A stretch of DNA of 27,208 bases, taken from the NCBI GenBank assembly GCA_003133205.1, contig PKWK01000152.1, positions 1-27,208 on the forward strand, read 5' to 3'. Shown here one piece after another: positions 1 to 7,618 of the stretch (its first letter is position 1; each line of letters opens with the position of its first letter). Origin of the DNA: Granulicella sp. (GTDB taxonomy: Bacteria; Acidobacteriota; Terriglobia; Terriglobales; Acidobacteriaceae). Under the pieces are notes generated by a model that was given only the letters and a program-made list of their open reading frames with translations, ran no database searches and was not told the origin of the DNA. The translations under genes were made by a program, and so were the position numbers.

Positions 1-27
1 CGCGTCTGCCAATTCCGCCACTACGGC
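1..27 (-). tRNA. tRNA-Leu, 5' part only (cut by window edge)
   Basis: Read on the minus strand from position 27, the sequence begins GCCGTAGTGGCGGAATTGGC and continues AGACGCG. This is the usual start of a bacterial leucine tRNA: a seven-base 5' acceptor strand, the TG at positions 8-9, then a D arm with GGCGGAATTGG and AGACGC. The anticodon, variable arm, T arm and 3' acceptor strand lie outside the window, so the isoacceptor cannot be named and pairing cannot be checked. The leucine assignment rests on the characteristic D-arm sequence alone. Confidence 0.8.
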
Positions 28-78
28 ACTGAGCAATGTCGCGAGCCTTCCGGCCGGACACGGCAGTCGTGAGTTACC

Positions 79-107
79 AGTCTTTCAAACCCCGCCGCCG
101 CTGTCAA
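79..107 (-). promoter_or_regulatory. possible promoter of the tRNA-Leu gene
   Basis: On the minus strand a perfect -35 box TTGACA (102-107) is followed after 17 nt by AAGACT (79-84), a poor -10 box matching three of six consensus bases. It would start transcription about 45 nt upstream of the tRNA 5' end. The -35 match is exact but the -10 is weak, so the call is tentative. Confidence 0.35.
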
Positions 108-178
108 TTGTGCGTCGCTTGCCTTACACTGAGACCTCTTGAAACCGCGATACACACACTGAGGTATGTGGGCCCGAT

Positions 179-436
179 ATGACTGAACCGACGCAGACAG
201 CGACCCAGGCCGGCGCCGCAGAGATTCCGGAAGATCTTGCGCTGGAAATTCGCAAACTTGCCCACGATCTCTCCAACGCGCTCGAGATCATCGTGCAGAC
301 CAGCTACCTGCTGGGAACCGTTGAGTTGAAGGAGCCAGGCAGCGATTGGCTCCGCATGCTCGACAACGGCGTCCGCAAGGCGCTCGATATCAATCAATCG
401 CTGCGTACCTACATCAAGGCTCATACACCCCGTTAG
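179..436 (+). CDS. orphan HisKA/DHp-like small protein
   Basis: An 85-residue soluble protein. Residues 26-46 (around LAHDLSNALEIIVQTSYLL) resemble the H-box of sensor histidine kinases of the type with His-Asp-x-x-Asn, where H29 would be the phosphorylated histidine. Residues 57-80 could form the second helix of a dimerisation/phosphotransfer hairpin. There is no ATP-binding catalytic domain, no sensor domain and no membrane segment, so it cannot act as a kinase alone. It lies tail to tail with a response regulator (473-1057), which suggests a phosphorelay or scaffold partner; that is inference. A GAGG lies 14 nt before the ATG, a long spacing. It could also be a structural four-helix module that merely resembles a DHp domain. 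Confidence 0.7.
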   Translation: MTEPTQTATQAGAAEIPEDLALEIRKLAHDLSNALEIIVQTSYLLGTVELKEPGSDWLRMLDNGVRKALDINQSLRTYIKAHTPR

Positions 437-472
437 TCTTAGGCGTATCCCGACACCCCCAGTTCCCGTTGC

Positions 473-1057
473 CTACTTTTTCTTTGCCGCTTTGGCGCCA
501 GCCTTCTTCGCCTTCGCCGCTTTCGTCGCCGCCTTCTTCACGCCAGCCCGCGGAGCCTTTTTCGCTGCCGTCTTGCTTGCGACCCGCTTCGCAGGCGCCT
601 TTCCGGCAGCCTTGGTCTTAGCCGCAGGCGGTTTGCCAACCGGCTCTGCAACCGTCGGCTTGAGCGCCGGCGTACTCCAGATGCTCAACTTTGCCTCATG
701 GGACGCCAGCAGCTTTTCAATCTGCTGCAGCAGAATCCGGGTGTGCATCGGCTTCACCAGCATCTTGTCCGCGCCCATCGACTGCCAGTCCTCGTCGGCG
801 ATCGGAAACGCGGTTAGCATCGCGATGGCCGGGTGATACTTCGCCGCCCGGGCTGCCTCGATCACTTCGATGCCTGCAGCGTCGCTCTCCATTCGCATGT
901 CGGTGATGACCATGTGATACTCGTGCGTGTGCAGCTTGCTCTTGCCCTCGCGCGCCGACGCCGCCGTATCCACATCGAACCCGCTGATTTCGAGCACCGC
1001 CTTGAGCGTCAGCAACACAGCTACTTCATCGTCCACCAGCAGAATTCTGCGCTTCAT
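473..1057 (-). CDS. response regulator, REC domain with histone-H1-like Lys/Ala tail
   Basis: A 194-aa protein. Residues 1-120 form a CheY-like receiver domain: acidic pocket D9/D10, phospho-acceptor D53 in VITDMRM, switch T82 and conserved K102 in the VKP motif. There is no recognisable output domain. After a short linker, residues 135-194 are almost only Lys, Ala, Pro and Thr (AKKAP, KKAATKAAKAKK and similar), like the C-terminal tail of histone H1 and of bacterial H1-like proteins. Such tails bind nucleic acid non-specifically, so the protein could be a phosphorylation-controlled nucleoid binder; that is inference. The start is supported by AGGAG six nt before the ATG. The orphan DHp-like gene converges on it from the left. 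Confidence 0.88.
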   Translation of the reverse strand: MKRRILLVDDEVAVLLTLKAVLEISGFDVDTAASAREGKSKLHTHEYHMVITDMRMESDAAGIEVIEAARAAKYHPAIAMLTAFPIADEDWQSMGADKMLVKPMHTRILLQQIEKLLASHEAKLSIWSTPALKPTVAEPVGKPPAAKTKAAGKAPAKRVASKTAAKKAPRAGVKKAATKAAKAKKAGAKAAKKK

Positions 1058-1212
1058 TGAATCTCCTCAATCCTGTGGATATTGCGAACCGCCAGCAGGG
1101 TGCCAAAAGCATCCCCAAGTATTGCCCGGCGCAGCCCTCTTCTGCAACACTGGCCCGGGCGGCGCAAGTGTCGAATTTGAACCGTGTCGCCCCGTGAGGC
1201 GGGATCTGGGTT

Positions 1213-2184
1213 ATGGTGCGTGTTGGCGTAGACGAGAATCTTGCGGCTGAACTGCTGGCGGATTTTCCGCCCGAGGCGGAGATCGTGCGGCTTCCGAGAA
1301 CGATTCCGTCTCCCGTTGACGTCGACTTCTGGATCGTTCCGTTTTATCGCAAGGATGCGGCGACGGCGTTTCAGCAGTTGCGCAGCGTGAAAGTGGCGCA
1401 GTCGCTGATGGCGGGCGTGGACTGGATTCTGCCCTGGTTGCCTGCGAGCGTGACGCTGTGCGATGGGCGCGGCATTCACGATATCTCAGCGTCCGAGTGG
1501 GTGATGGCCGCAATCATGTCCACCATGAAGCGCATTCCCCTTTATCGCGACCTGCAGAACCAGCAGCACTGGAGAGGCTTCGCCTCGGTCACGGACGGCT
1601 TCCTTAGCGAGCCGGGCCCCGCACGCGGACAGTACACCGTGCTCGCCGAAGACCTCTCCGGCAAGACTGTGCTGATCGTTGGCTATGGATCGATTGGGGC
1701 GGCGATCGAGGCGCGGCTGACACCATTTGGTGTGACCGTGCTGCGCGTGGCTCGCAGCGCACGTGAAACGCCCGAGGTGAGCGCGGTCTCCGAACTCCAC
1801 GCTCTACTTCCGCTGGCGGATGTCGTGGTCCTGATCGTGCCGCTCACCGACGCGACTCGCGGGTTGATCGGCGCGGTCGAGATTGGCTTGATGAAGCGTG
1901 GCGCTCTGCTGGTGAATGCGGCGCGCGGTCCGGTGGTTGTGACCGATGCGCTGGTTGAGGCGCTTCAGGAGCAGCGGATTCGCGCTGCGGTCGATGTAAC
2001 GGATCCTGAGCCTCTGCCCGCTGGCCATCCGCTCTGGTCTGCGCCGAATTGCCTGATCACGCCGCATATTGGCGGATCGACCCCGGAGTTCATCTATCGC
2101 GCGTTTCGATTCGGCGCGCAGCAGGTGCGGCGGTTTATCGCCGGCGAACCGCTTGAGAATGTCGTGACGGATGCGGGTTATTGA
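1213..2184 (+). CDS. D-isomer-specific 2-hydroxyacid dehydrogenase
   Basis: A 323-aa cytosolic NAD(P)-dependent oxidoreductase that should interconvert a 2-oxoacid and a D-2-hydroxyacid. The Rossmann nucleotide-binding motif GYGSIG is at residues 157-162, with the block NAARGP at 235-240. The family's catalytic triad is visible: R238, E266 in DVTDPEP, and H285 in TPHIGG. Length is normal for the family (310-340 aa). The residue about 20 positions after the glycine motif is A180 followed by R181, which hints at a preference for NADP, but this is weak. The gene is monocistronic and its last 50 bases overlap the convergent acidic-protein gene. The substrate (glyoxylate/hydroxypyruvate, phosphoglycerate or other) cannot be told; the N-terminal domain is divergent, so this is not serA. 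Confidence 0.9.
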   Translation: MVRVGVDENLAAELLADFPPEAEIVRLPRTIPSPVDVDFWIVPFYRKDAATAFQQLRSVKVAQSLMAGVDWILPWLPASVTLCDGRGIHDISASEWVMAAIMSTMKRIPLYRDLQNQQHWRGFASVTDGFLSEPGPARGQYTVLAEDLSGKTVLIVGYGSIGAAIEARLTPFGVTVLRVARSARETPEVSAVSELHALLPLADVVVLIVPLTDATRGLIGAVEIGLMKRGALLVNAARGPVVVTDALVEALQEQRIRAAVDVTDPEPLPAGHPLWSAPNCLITPHIGGSTPEFIYRAFRFGAQQVRRFIAGEPLENVVTDAGY

Positions 2185-2566
2185 CCGTCATAATCCTTCT
2201 CACACGGCCATCTTCCTCCTCCGTGTCGTCGTCCTCTTCTTCTTCCTCTTCGTCGTCGTCTAATTCGTCCTCTTCTTCCTCATCGTCATCGTCTTCGATG
2301 ATCACATCATCTTCGTCTTCATCCTCGTCCTCATCGTCTTCGTAGTCGTCCTCGTCGTCCTCTTCTTCTTCCTCGTCGAGGTCGTCTTCCTCTTCCTCAG
2401 GCTCGTCTTCGTCCTCTTCCTCGTCGTCACCGTCGATCGGGGCGGCGAGCATGTTTTTGTTCAAGAGGCAATCGAGCGGGCGGAAGAGGCTGCTCTCATC
2501 CGGGTCTGAGATGGGAAGAGGCGCGAGCACCGGAATGGCAAGAAGGATGTTCTGCGGGGTAACCAT
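2135..2566 (-). CDS. poly-Asp/Glu hypothetical protein
   Basis: A 143-aa protein of unknown function. Residues 1-45 are an ordinary mixed sequence starting MVTPQNILLAIPVLAPLP. From about residue 47 to 118 there are runs of Asp and Glu with very few other residues, then a short basic tail. The start is at 2566 because AGGAG lies eight nt upstream; an upstream in-frame ATG at 2644 has no such site. The acidic tract is coded by imprecise TCG/TCC/TCT triplet repeats, seen on the plus strand as long tcttcctcg-like runs, and should be prone to slippage. The end overlaps the dehydrogenase gene by 50 bp on the opposite strand. The site and N-terminus argue for a real gene; function (metal or basic-protein binding) is not inferable. 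Confidence 0.6.
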   Translation of the reverse strand: MVTPQNILLAIPVLAPLPISDPDESSLFRPLDCLLNKNMLAAPIDGDDEEEDEDEPEEEEDDLDEEEEEDDEDDYEDDEDEDEDEDDVIIEDDDDEEEEDELDDDEEEEEEDDDTEEEDGRVRRIMTVNNPHPSRHSQAVRRR

Positions 2567-2819
2567 GAGACTGTCTCCTGGAGAAGCCAAGGCTATGGGC
2601 AGTTTGACGTAGACACGGCGACTGCGGTTGTGGACGACCTGCAAAGAAAGCCCGGCAATCGGATCGGTGCCGACGACCCTGAGCCTCTAGGTCATAACAT
2701 ACCCTAACCCGAAGGCGTGGCGGAAGCCTTTTCGTTGCATCAATATACAGACATGCACATTCAGAAGGTGCAACGGCTTAGCGCCGATCCAAGCGGGTTG
2801 TTCTGAGGTGGGAGCGGGA

Positions 2820-3842
2820 TTAGGTAGTGCGGAGGGCAGCTTCGATGTGGGAGTTGACTTCTGCCTGGGCGAATTCTGCGGCGACACGGATGCCGTTCAT
2901 GACGGCCTTCTCGTTGGAGGAGCCGTGGCCGACGATGCAGACGCCGCGCACACCGAGCAGGGGTGCGCCGCCGTATTCGGAGTAGTCGAGGCGTTTTTTG
3001 AAGTCGTTGAACGCGCGGCGGGAGAGCAGCGCGCCGACCTGCGACGTCACGGTAGATTTGAGAGCTTCGCGGAGGAGGGTACTGACAAGTTTGGCGGTAC
3101 CCTCGCAGGTCTTGATGGCGACGTTTCCGACGAAGCCGTCGCAGACCGCGACGTCGGTGTGGCCGTTGAAGAGGTCGCGGCCTTCGACGTTGCCGATGAA
3201 GTCGATCCCGGTAAGGGCACGGAGCAGCGGAAGGGTGTCGCGGGTGAGAGCGTTGCCCTTCGAATCCTCCTCGCCGATGGAGAGCAGGCCGACGCGGGGG
3301 CGGGCGATGCGGAGTACGTTGCGGGCGTACATGTCGCCCATGACGGCGAACTGGACCAGGTTGTCGGGGTCGCAGTCGACGTTGGCGCCTACGTCGAGCA
3401 GCAGCGATGGGCTGCCGATAACGGTGGGCACGATGGTGGCGAGGGCCGGCCGATGGACGCCGGCCAGCATGCCCAGGACCATCTTGGCGGTGGCCATGGC
3501 GGCGCCGGTGTTGCCGGCGGTGAAGAAGCCGCGTGCGGAGCCTTCGCGGACCATGCGCAGGCCGACGCGCATGGAGGAGTCGCGCTTGGTGCGTACGGCC
3601 TGTGCGGCTTTATCGTCCATGCTGATCCACTCGGAGGAGTGGATGATCTCGATTGCGGGTTTGGCTGAGCCGGGCCAGCGAGGGGCGCGGAGAGCGCGGT
3701 CGAGCGCTGGACGGAGAATCTCCTCCGGGCCGACGAGATGGACGCGCACGTCGTAATGACGGCACGCAAGGACGGCCCCGCGAACCTCAGGTTCTGGGGC
3801 TTTGTCGGAACCCATTCCATCTACGACGATGTCGATCGGCAT
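2820..3842 (-). CDS. plsX: phosphate acyltransferase PlsX
   Basis: A 340-aa peripheral membrane enzyme that converts acyl-ACP and phosphate to acyl-phosphate, the donor for PlsY in phosphatidic acid synthesis. The N-terminus IVVDGMGSDKAPEPEV is the family's signature (usually DAMGGDxAP). Other family blocks are visible: TGAAMATAKMVLG, the DVGANVDCDPDNLVQFA block, GLLSIGEEDSKGN, and FNGHTDVAVCDGFVGNV. Length is normal. The gene follows rpmF after 25 nt in the order yceD-rpmF-plsX, which is widely conserved. fabH, a frequent next gene, is not present; the poly-acidic gene lies downstream instead. No clear Shine-Dalgarno precedes the ATG, so translation may be coupled to rpmF. Confidence 0.96.
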   Translation of the reverse strand: MPIDIVVDGMGSDKAPEPEVRGAVLACRHYDVRVHLVGPEEILRPALDRALRAPRWPGSAKPAIEIIHSSEWISMDDKAAQAVRTKRDSSMRVGLRMVREGSARGFFTAGNTGAAMATAKMVLGMLAGVHRPALATIVPTVIGSPSLLLDVGANVDCDPDNLVQFAVMGDMYARNVLRIARPRVGLLSIGEEDSKGNALTRDTLPLLRALTGIDFIGNVEGRDLFNGHTDVAVCDGFVGNVAIKTCEGTAKLVSTLLREALKSTVTSQVGALLSRRAFNDFKKRLDYSEYGGAPLLGVRGVCIVGHGSSNEKAVMNGIRVAAEFAQAEVNSHIEAALRTT

Positions 3843-3867
3843 CAGGAGGGTAGTACGCGGTGCAGGA

Positions 3868-4053
3868 TTAGCTTGCTTCCTTGACTGCGATCACTTCGCG
3901 GCCCTTGTACTGACCGCACTTGCGGCAGACACGGTGGGGCAGCTTGCGCTCGTGGCAGTTGGGGCACTCGGAGGTGCTGACCGGAGTGAGGAAGTCGTGG
4001 CTGCGGCGCTTTGCGGTGCGTTGCTTGGAGTGGCGGCGTTTCGGATTCGGCAT
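3868..4053 (-). CDS. rpmF: 50S ribosomal protein L32
   Basis: A 61-aa basic protein with the L32 pattern: N-terminus MPNPKRRHSKQRTAKRRSH and a four-cysteine zinc ribbon, CPNC followed by CRKC. The zinc-binding (C+) form is therefore the one encoded. AGGGA stands about eight nt before the ATG. It sits between yceD and plsX in the standard operon on the minus strand. Confidence 0.96.
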   Translation of the reverse strand: MPNPKRRHSKQRTAKRRSHDFLTPVSTSECPNCHERKLPHRVCRKCGQYKGREVIAVKEAS

Positions 4054-4131
4054 TGCGGTTCCCTTTCAAATGGCCGGCGCAGCGGAATATCACGCGCTGC
4101 AGGTATGGCCTGATGGTGCGGAGATCTCTTT

Positions 4132-4746
4132 CTAGCTGGACTTGACTGTACTGGCGAGGCCTGCGAGCGCGTGCCACCTTGGGTCGGACACGGTGTCGCA
4201 TTTGCAGGTTTCCAGGTTCAGGTTTTGGCCACAGCGCGGGCAAAGTCCCTTGCAGTCTTCTTTGCAGAGCGTACGGCTGGGCAGGGAGAGAAGCACCTGC
4301 TCGCGCACGACATCTTCAAGCGATAAACCGCTCTCTTCATAATACCCGATTTCGGTCTCATCGAGGGTAATTGCTCGCTCTCCGGGGTCGGCGTCGGCGG
4401 CCTGGGGGCGGAAGATGAGGTCGAAGTTGCCTGCCAGTGGGGTGTTGACAGGCTCGACGCAGCGGGCGCAGAGGAGTTCGAAGTCGCCGTGGTAGGCGGC
4501 GCGGATGCGGATGTCTGCGACCTGTTCGCGGTGGCCGCGATGCTCGACGATCAGGTCGGCGCGACCGGTGACGGGCATGGAACCAATCTGCGTGACGTCG
4601 GGAGCGTATTCGAGGGCGCCCGCAAGGATGGCTTCGTTGAAGAGGAGAGGCTCGTGTTCGAGTTGGAGCGGGGTGATAAGCACGCTGTTAAGCGTAGGGC
4701 GTTGGGGGGTACAGGTCAATGGGGCTGATCGACCAATGTCACTCAC
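4132..4746 (-). CDS. yceD: YceD/DUF177 family protein (23S rRNA accumulation)
   Basis: A 204-aa cytosolic protein of the DUF177/YceD family, which in Escherichia coli and plants is needed for 23S rRNA accumulation. Family signs are the central CARCVEPV block (residues 95-102) and the C-terminal pair of Cys motifs CKEDCKGLCPRCGQNLN, followed by CKC and DPRWHALAGL. It is the first gene of the yceD-rpmF-plsX operon; 78 nt separate it from rpmF. The start codon used here is GTG at 4746 with only a weak GGGCGA upstream; a second in-frame GTG beginning VLITPLQL, 21 codons downstream, is also possible, so the first 20 residues are uncertain. Confidence 0.93.
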   Translation of the reverse strand: MSDIGRSAPLTCTPQRPTLNSVLITPLQLEHEPLLFNEAILAGALEYAPDVTQIGSMPVTGRADLIVEHRGHREQVADIRIRAAYHGDFELLCARCVEPVNTPLAGNFDLIFRPQAADADPGERAITLDETEIGYYEESGLSLEDVVREQVLLSLPSRTLCKEDCKGLCPRCGQNLNLETCKCDTVSDPRWHALAGLASTVKSS

Positions 4747-4880
4747 AAGATTCGCCCGGGTCTAGCCTTCGACGATGTCTTGGTTGATGTGGCTCACAGC
4801 GTGGCGGAATGCGGGAGCGCAGGATAGCGGGAGATGCGTTGGGTTGTTTGGTCGTAGAGTGGATGGGACTGGAGGCGGCA

Positions 4881-5291
4881 ATGTCTTCGCACACAACATT
4901 TCTCGGCAGGTTGCTCGGGTGCTTCTCGATTCTGGTGGCGCTCTCGATGCTTGCGCACAAGCAGGCGTCGGTGGAGATGATCACGACGCTGGTGAATAAC
5001 CCTGCGGCGGTGTTCGCGGTGGGGCTGATCCGGATCGCGGCGGGACTGGCCTTGATTATTGGCCACAACGTGTGGTCGGGCGGGGCGCTGCCCGTGATCG
5101 TGACCCTGGTCGGCTGGTGGAGCCTGATCAAGGGTCTGCTCTGCTTGTTTCTGCCTCAAGGGGCGCTGGCTGGGCTATTAGGCGGACCAACCTACGAGCA
5201 GTATTTTTATGTTTCGCCAACGATTTCGCTGGTGCTTGGTCTCTACCTTGTCTACGCGAGTGGATTTGCGGATCGGGCGACGGCGAACTAG
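4881..5291 (+). CDS. small four-helix membrane protein
   Basis: A 136-aa integral membrane protein of unknown function. Four hydrophobic segments are visible, about residues 8-26, 43-63, 70-93 and 112-130, with short loops. The start at 4881 is chosen because GGAGG lies five nt upstream; the open frame extends further up to 4809 without a ribosome-binding site. It is divergent from yceD and convergent with thiE (20 nt between stop codons), so it is probably transcribed alone. The pattern of helices with Gly-rich packing resembles small DoxX-like or DUF-type proteins, but no specific family is recognised. Confidence 0.8.
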   Translation: MSSHTTFLGRLLGCFSILVALSMLAHKQASVEMITTLVNNPAAVFAVGLIRIAAGLALIIGHNVWSGGALPVIVTLVGWWSLIKGLLCLFLPQGALAGLLGGPTYEQYFYVSPTISLVLGLYLVYASGFADRATAN

Positions 5292-5311
5292 CAGCTGCAG
5301 GTGTTGGCGGG

Positions 5312-5956
5312 TCAGTCCATAAAGAGGCGGATGGCGGCGATGCCGGCGGCTCCGGCGGCAAGCGTGGCGGAGGTGTTTTCCGGGGTGATGCCGCCGAGCG
5401 CGAGAACCGGGGTGGGGGCAGCGGTGGCGCAGGCAAGGTGAAGGAGATTGAGGCCGATTCCCTCGGAGATGAGGGTTGCAGTGGGGTCTAAAGCGTCGGG
5501 ACCTAAGACTACTTTTTCAAAGACAGGGCCGAAAAGGATGAGGGTTGCGACCGAGTCGCGGTCTGGACCTGAGGCGGCGGCGACCTCGGCGAGGGTGTGG
5601 CACGAGACGCTGACGACGGGCTCGGGCAGGCCGGCGGAGGCGTAGAGCTGACGGATGTCGGCGGGTGTGAGCGAGCCGGTTGCGGAGGTGAGGTGGACGC
5701 CGTCGGCTCCGATGGCAATTGCGACGTCGGCGCGCGAGTTGATGAGCAGCTTAGGCGCGGCGGGGTGGGAGCGGAGGACCGCGAGCAATTTGCGGGCGAG
5801 CGAGGCGAGGACGGCGGGTTCGAGGTCTTTTTCCCGGAGTTGAAGGAAGTCGACGCCGGTTTCGGCGAGGCTGGCGGCCTGCCGCAGGAGGGCGTCCTCC
5901 TGTGCAGGTTTCTCGACTGGGGCTCGGGCTCGATCAGTAATGGCGTAGCGCAGCAT
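5312..5956 (-). CDS. thiE: thiamine phosphate synthase ThiE/TenI family
   Basis: A 214-aa TIM-barrel protein that should join HMP-pyrophosphate and thiazole phosphate to thiamine phosphate. Family blocks: FLQLREKDL (phosphate-binding), LLINSRADVAIAIGADGVHL, SVSCHTLAEV, GPVFEK and ALGGITPEN. The usual GPIFPTKTK-type loop is altered after GPVF, and the SCHTL block resembles TenI thiazole tautomerases, so the paralogous TenI role is possible. Start at 5956 because the barrel's first strand (LRYAITD) begins there; longer starts add an unlikely 68 residues. No Shine-Dalgarno precedes it; instead TACACT lies six nt upstream of ATG (see findings). No other thiamine genes are in view. Confidence 0.87.
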   Translation of the reverse strand: MLRYAITDRARAPVEKPAQEDALLRQAASLAETGVDFLQLREKDLEPAVLASLARKLLAVLRSHPAAPKLLINSRADVAIAIGADGVHLTSATGSLTPADIRQLYASAGLPEPVVSVSCHTLAEVAAASGPDRDSVATLILFGPVFEKVVLGPDALDPTATLISEGIGLNLLHLACATAAPTPVLALGGITPENTSATLAAGAAGIAAIRLFMD

Positions 5957-5962
5957 GGGTTC

Positions 5963-5968
5963 AGTGTA
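5963..5968 (-). promoter_or_regulatory. candidate -10 box (TACACT) for leaderless thiE
   Basis: TACACT on the minus strand ends six nt before the thiE ATG, the distance expected when transcription starts at or next to the start codon. No matching -35 box is visible at 16-18 nt, and no ribosome-binding site precedes the gene. Confidence 0.35.
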
Positions 5969-6210
5969 GGACGCGAAGGGCCCGGTTTCTATTGTCGTCC
6001 TCATGTGCGATGGGAGTTTGCATCGAGAGGTTGTCCGGCAGGCTGTAGCGAGTATCGCCGCGATAAACGTGGGCTCGTGGCCGCTCATTTGAGCGTGGGG
6101 CACGCGACTAACCGCATGGACGTCGGGTTGTGTCGGCTGTGGTACTTTCAAGGCAGGCAACGACCCCTACGCGACAAATCTCTTAGTGACAGAAAGAACA
6201 TTGACACGGC

Positions 6211-7608
6211 ATGGATAGTGTTTACGATCTGATCGTCATTGGGTCCGGCCCGGCGGGACAGCGGGCGGCGATCTACGGCTCGAAGATGGGGAAGAAGATT
6301 GCTGTGGTGGAATCGCGCGAGGTGGTGGGCGGCGCGTGCATCAATACGGGAACGATCCCGTCGAAGACCATGCGCGAGGCGGTGCTGCATCTCTCGGGGT
6401 ACAACTACAAGTCGATCTACGGGATGAACTACCGGGTGAAGGAAAAGATCACCATGGCGGACCTGGCGTTCCGGGTCCAGCACGTGATCAAGACCGAGGT
6501 GGACGTGACCGAGGCGCAGCTCTCGCGCAACAACATCGAGATGCTGGTGGGGATTGCGAGCTTTGTGGACGCGACCCATGTGAAGGTGACGAACTCGCGC
6601 GGGACGAATGTGTATGAGACGCGGAATGTGCTGATTTCGACAGGTACCAAGCCTGCTGCGTCGGAGAAGGTGCCGATCAACGGGCACAGCATCATCAACT
6701 CGGACCAGGTGCTGGATTTGATCAACCTGCCGAAGACGATGATCGTTGTCGGCGGCGGCGTCATCGGCGTGGAGTACACGTGCATGTTTTCCGCGCTGGG
6801 CGTACGCGTGACGCTGATCGAGCGGCGGCCCAGGCTGCTGGAGTTTGCCGATCAGGAGATTGTCGAGGCGCTGAGCTACCACCTGCGCGATTCGCGCGTC
6901 ACCATGCGGCTGAACGAAGAGGTCGAGTCGGTGGAAGAGATGCAGGACGGGACCGTGGTCGCGAACCTGGAGAGCAAGAAGAAGGTGCAGGGCGATGCGC
7001 TGCTGTATGCGGTGGGGCGACAGGGCAACGTGGACGAGTTGAATCTGGCAGCGATCGGGTTGGATGCGGACAAGCGCGGCAGGATTCCGGTGGATAAGGA
7101 CTTCCGGACGAAGGTGCCGAGTGTGTTCGCGGCGGGCGATGTGATCGGGTTCCCCTCGTTGGCGTCGGTATCGATGGAGCAGGGGCGGATCGCCTCGGCG
7201 CGGGCGTTCGGCGACGAGACGATCCTGTCGAACCCGAGCTACTACCCGTATGGAATTTATACGATTCCGGAGATCAGTTTTATCGGCAAAACCGAGGAGC
7301 AACTTACCGAAGAGGATGTGCCCTACGAGGTAGGCGTGGCCTATTATCGCGAGATTGCCCGCGGACAGATACGCGGAGATACGACGGGCAGGCTGAAGCT
7401 GATATTCCATCGTGTGACGCACGCGATCCTGGGCGTCCACATTATCGGCGAGGGCGCGAGCGAGTTGTTGCACATCGGGCAGGCGGTGATGGTGCTGGGC
7501 GGAAAGCTCGAGTATTTTGTGGATACGGTGTTCAACTATCCAACCCTGGCGGAATGTTACAAAGTAGCCGCGTTCAATGGACTGAATCGCGTCAGCAAGT
7601 TCGAGTAA
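6211..7608 (+). CDS. sthA: soluble pyridine nucleotide transhydrogenase
   Basis: A 465-aa cytosolic FAD enzyme of the pyridine nucleotide-disulfide oxidoreductase family, which moves hydride between NADPH and NAD. It has the N-terminal FAD motif GSGPAGQRAA (11-20), a second Rossmann motif GGGVIGVEYTCMFSALG (184-200), the late FAD block VFAAGDVIGFPSLASVS, and a C-terminal dimerisation domain. In the usual redox-active CxxxxC the second cysteine is replaced: C43-INTG-T48. Lack of this disulfide is typical of SthA and separates it from lipoamide dehydrogenase and mercuric reductase. The ROK-family gene follows after 10 nt, so the two are probably co-transcribed. Length matches the family (about 465). 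Confidence 0.93.
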   Translation: MDSVYDLIVIGSGPAGQRAAIYGSKMGKKIAVVESREVVGGACINTGTIPSKTMREAVLHLSGYNYKSIYGMNYRVKEKITMADLAFRVQHVIKTEVDVTEAQLSRNNIEMLVGIASFVDATHVKVTNSRGTNVYETRNVLISTGTKPAASEKVPINGHSIINSDQVLDLINLPKTMIVVGGGVIGVEYTCMFSALGVRVTLIERRPRLLEFADQEIVEALSYHLRDSRVTMRLNEEVESVEEMQDGTVVANLESKKKVQGDALLYAVGRQGNVDELNLAAIGLDADKRGRIPVDKDFRTKVPSVFAAGDVIGFPSLASVSMEQGRIASARAFGDETILSNPSYYPYGIYTIPEISFIGKTEEQLTEEDVPYEVGVAYYREIARGQIRGDTTGRLKLIFHRVTHAILGVHIIGEGASELLHIGQAVMVLGGKLEYFVDTVFNYPTLAECYKVAAFNGLNRVSKFE

Positions 7609-7618
7609 TGGTGTAGCG

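Noticed and set aside
2808..3668. 286-codon open frame on the plus strand
   Set aside because: Antisense of plsX, composed of Gly/Asp/Ala/Val shadow sequence.
5957..6060. TPP riboswitch upstream of thiE
   Set aside because: The conserved CTGAGA and ACCTGA elements of the THI box are not found in the minus-strand sequence before thiE.
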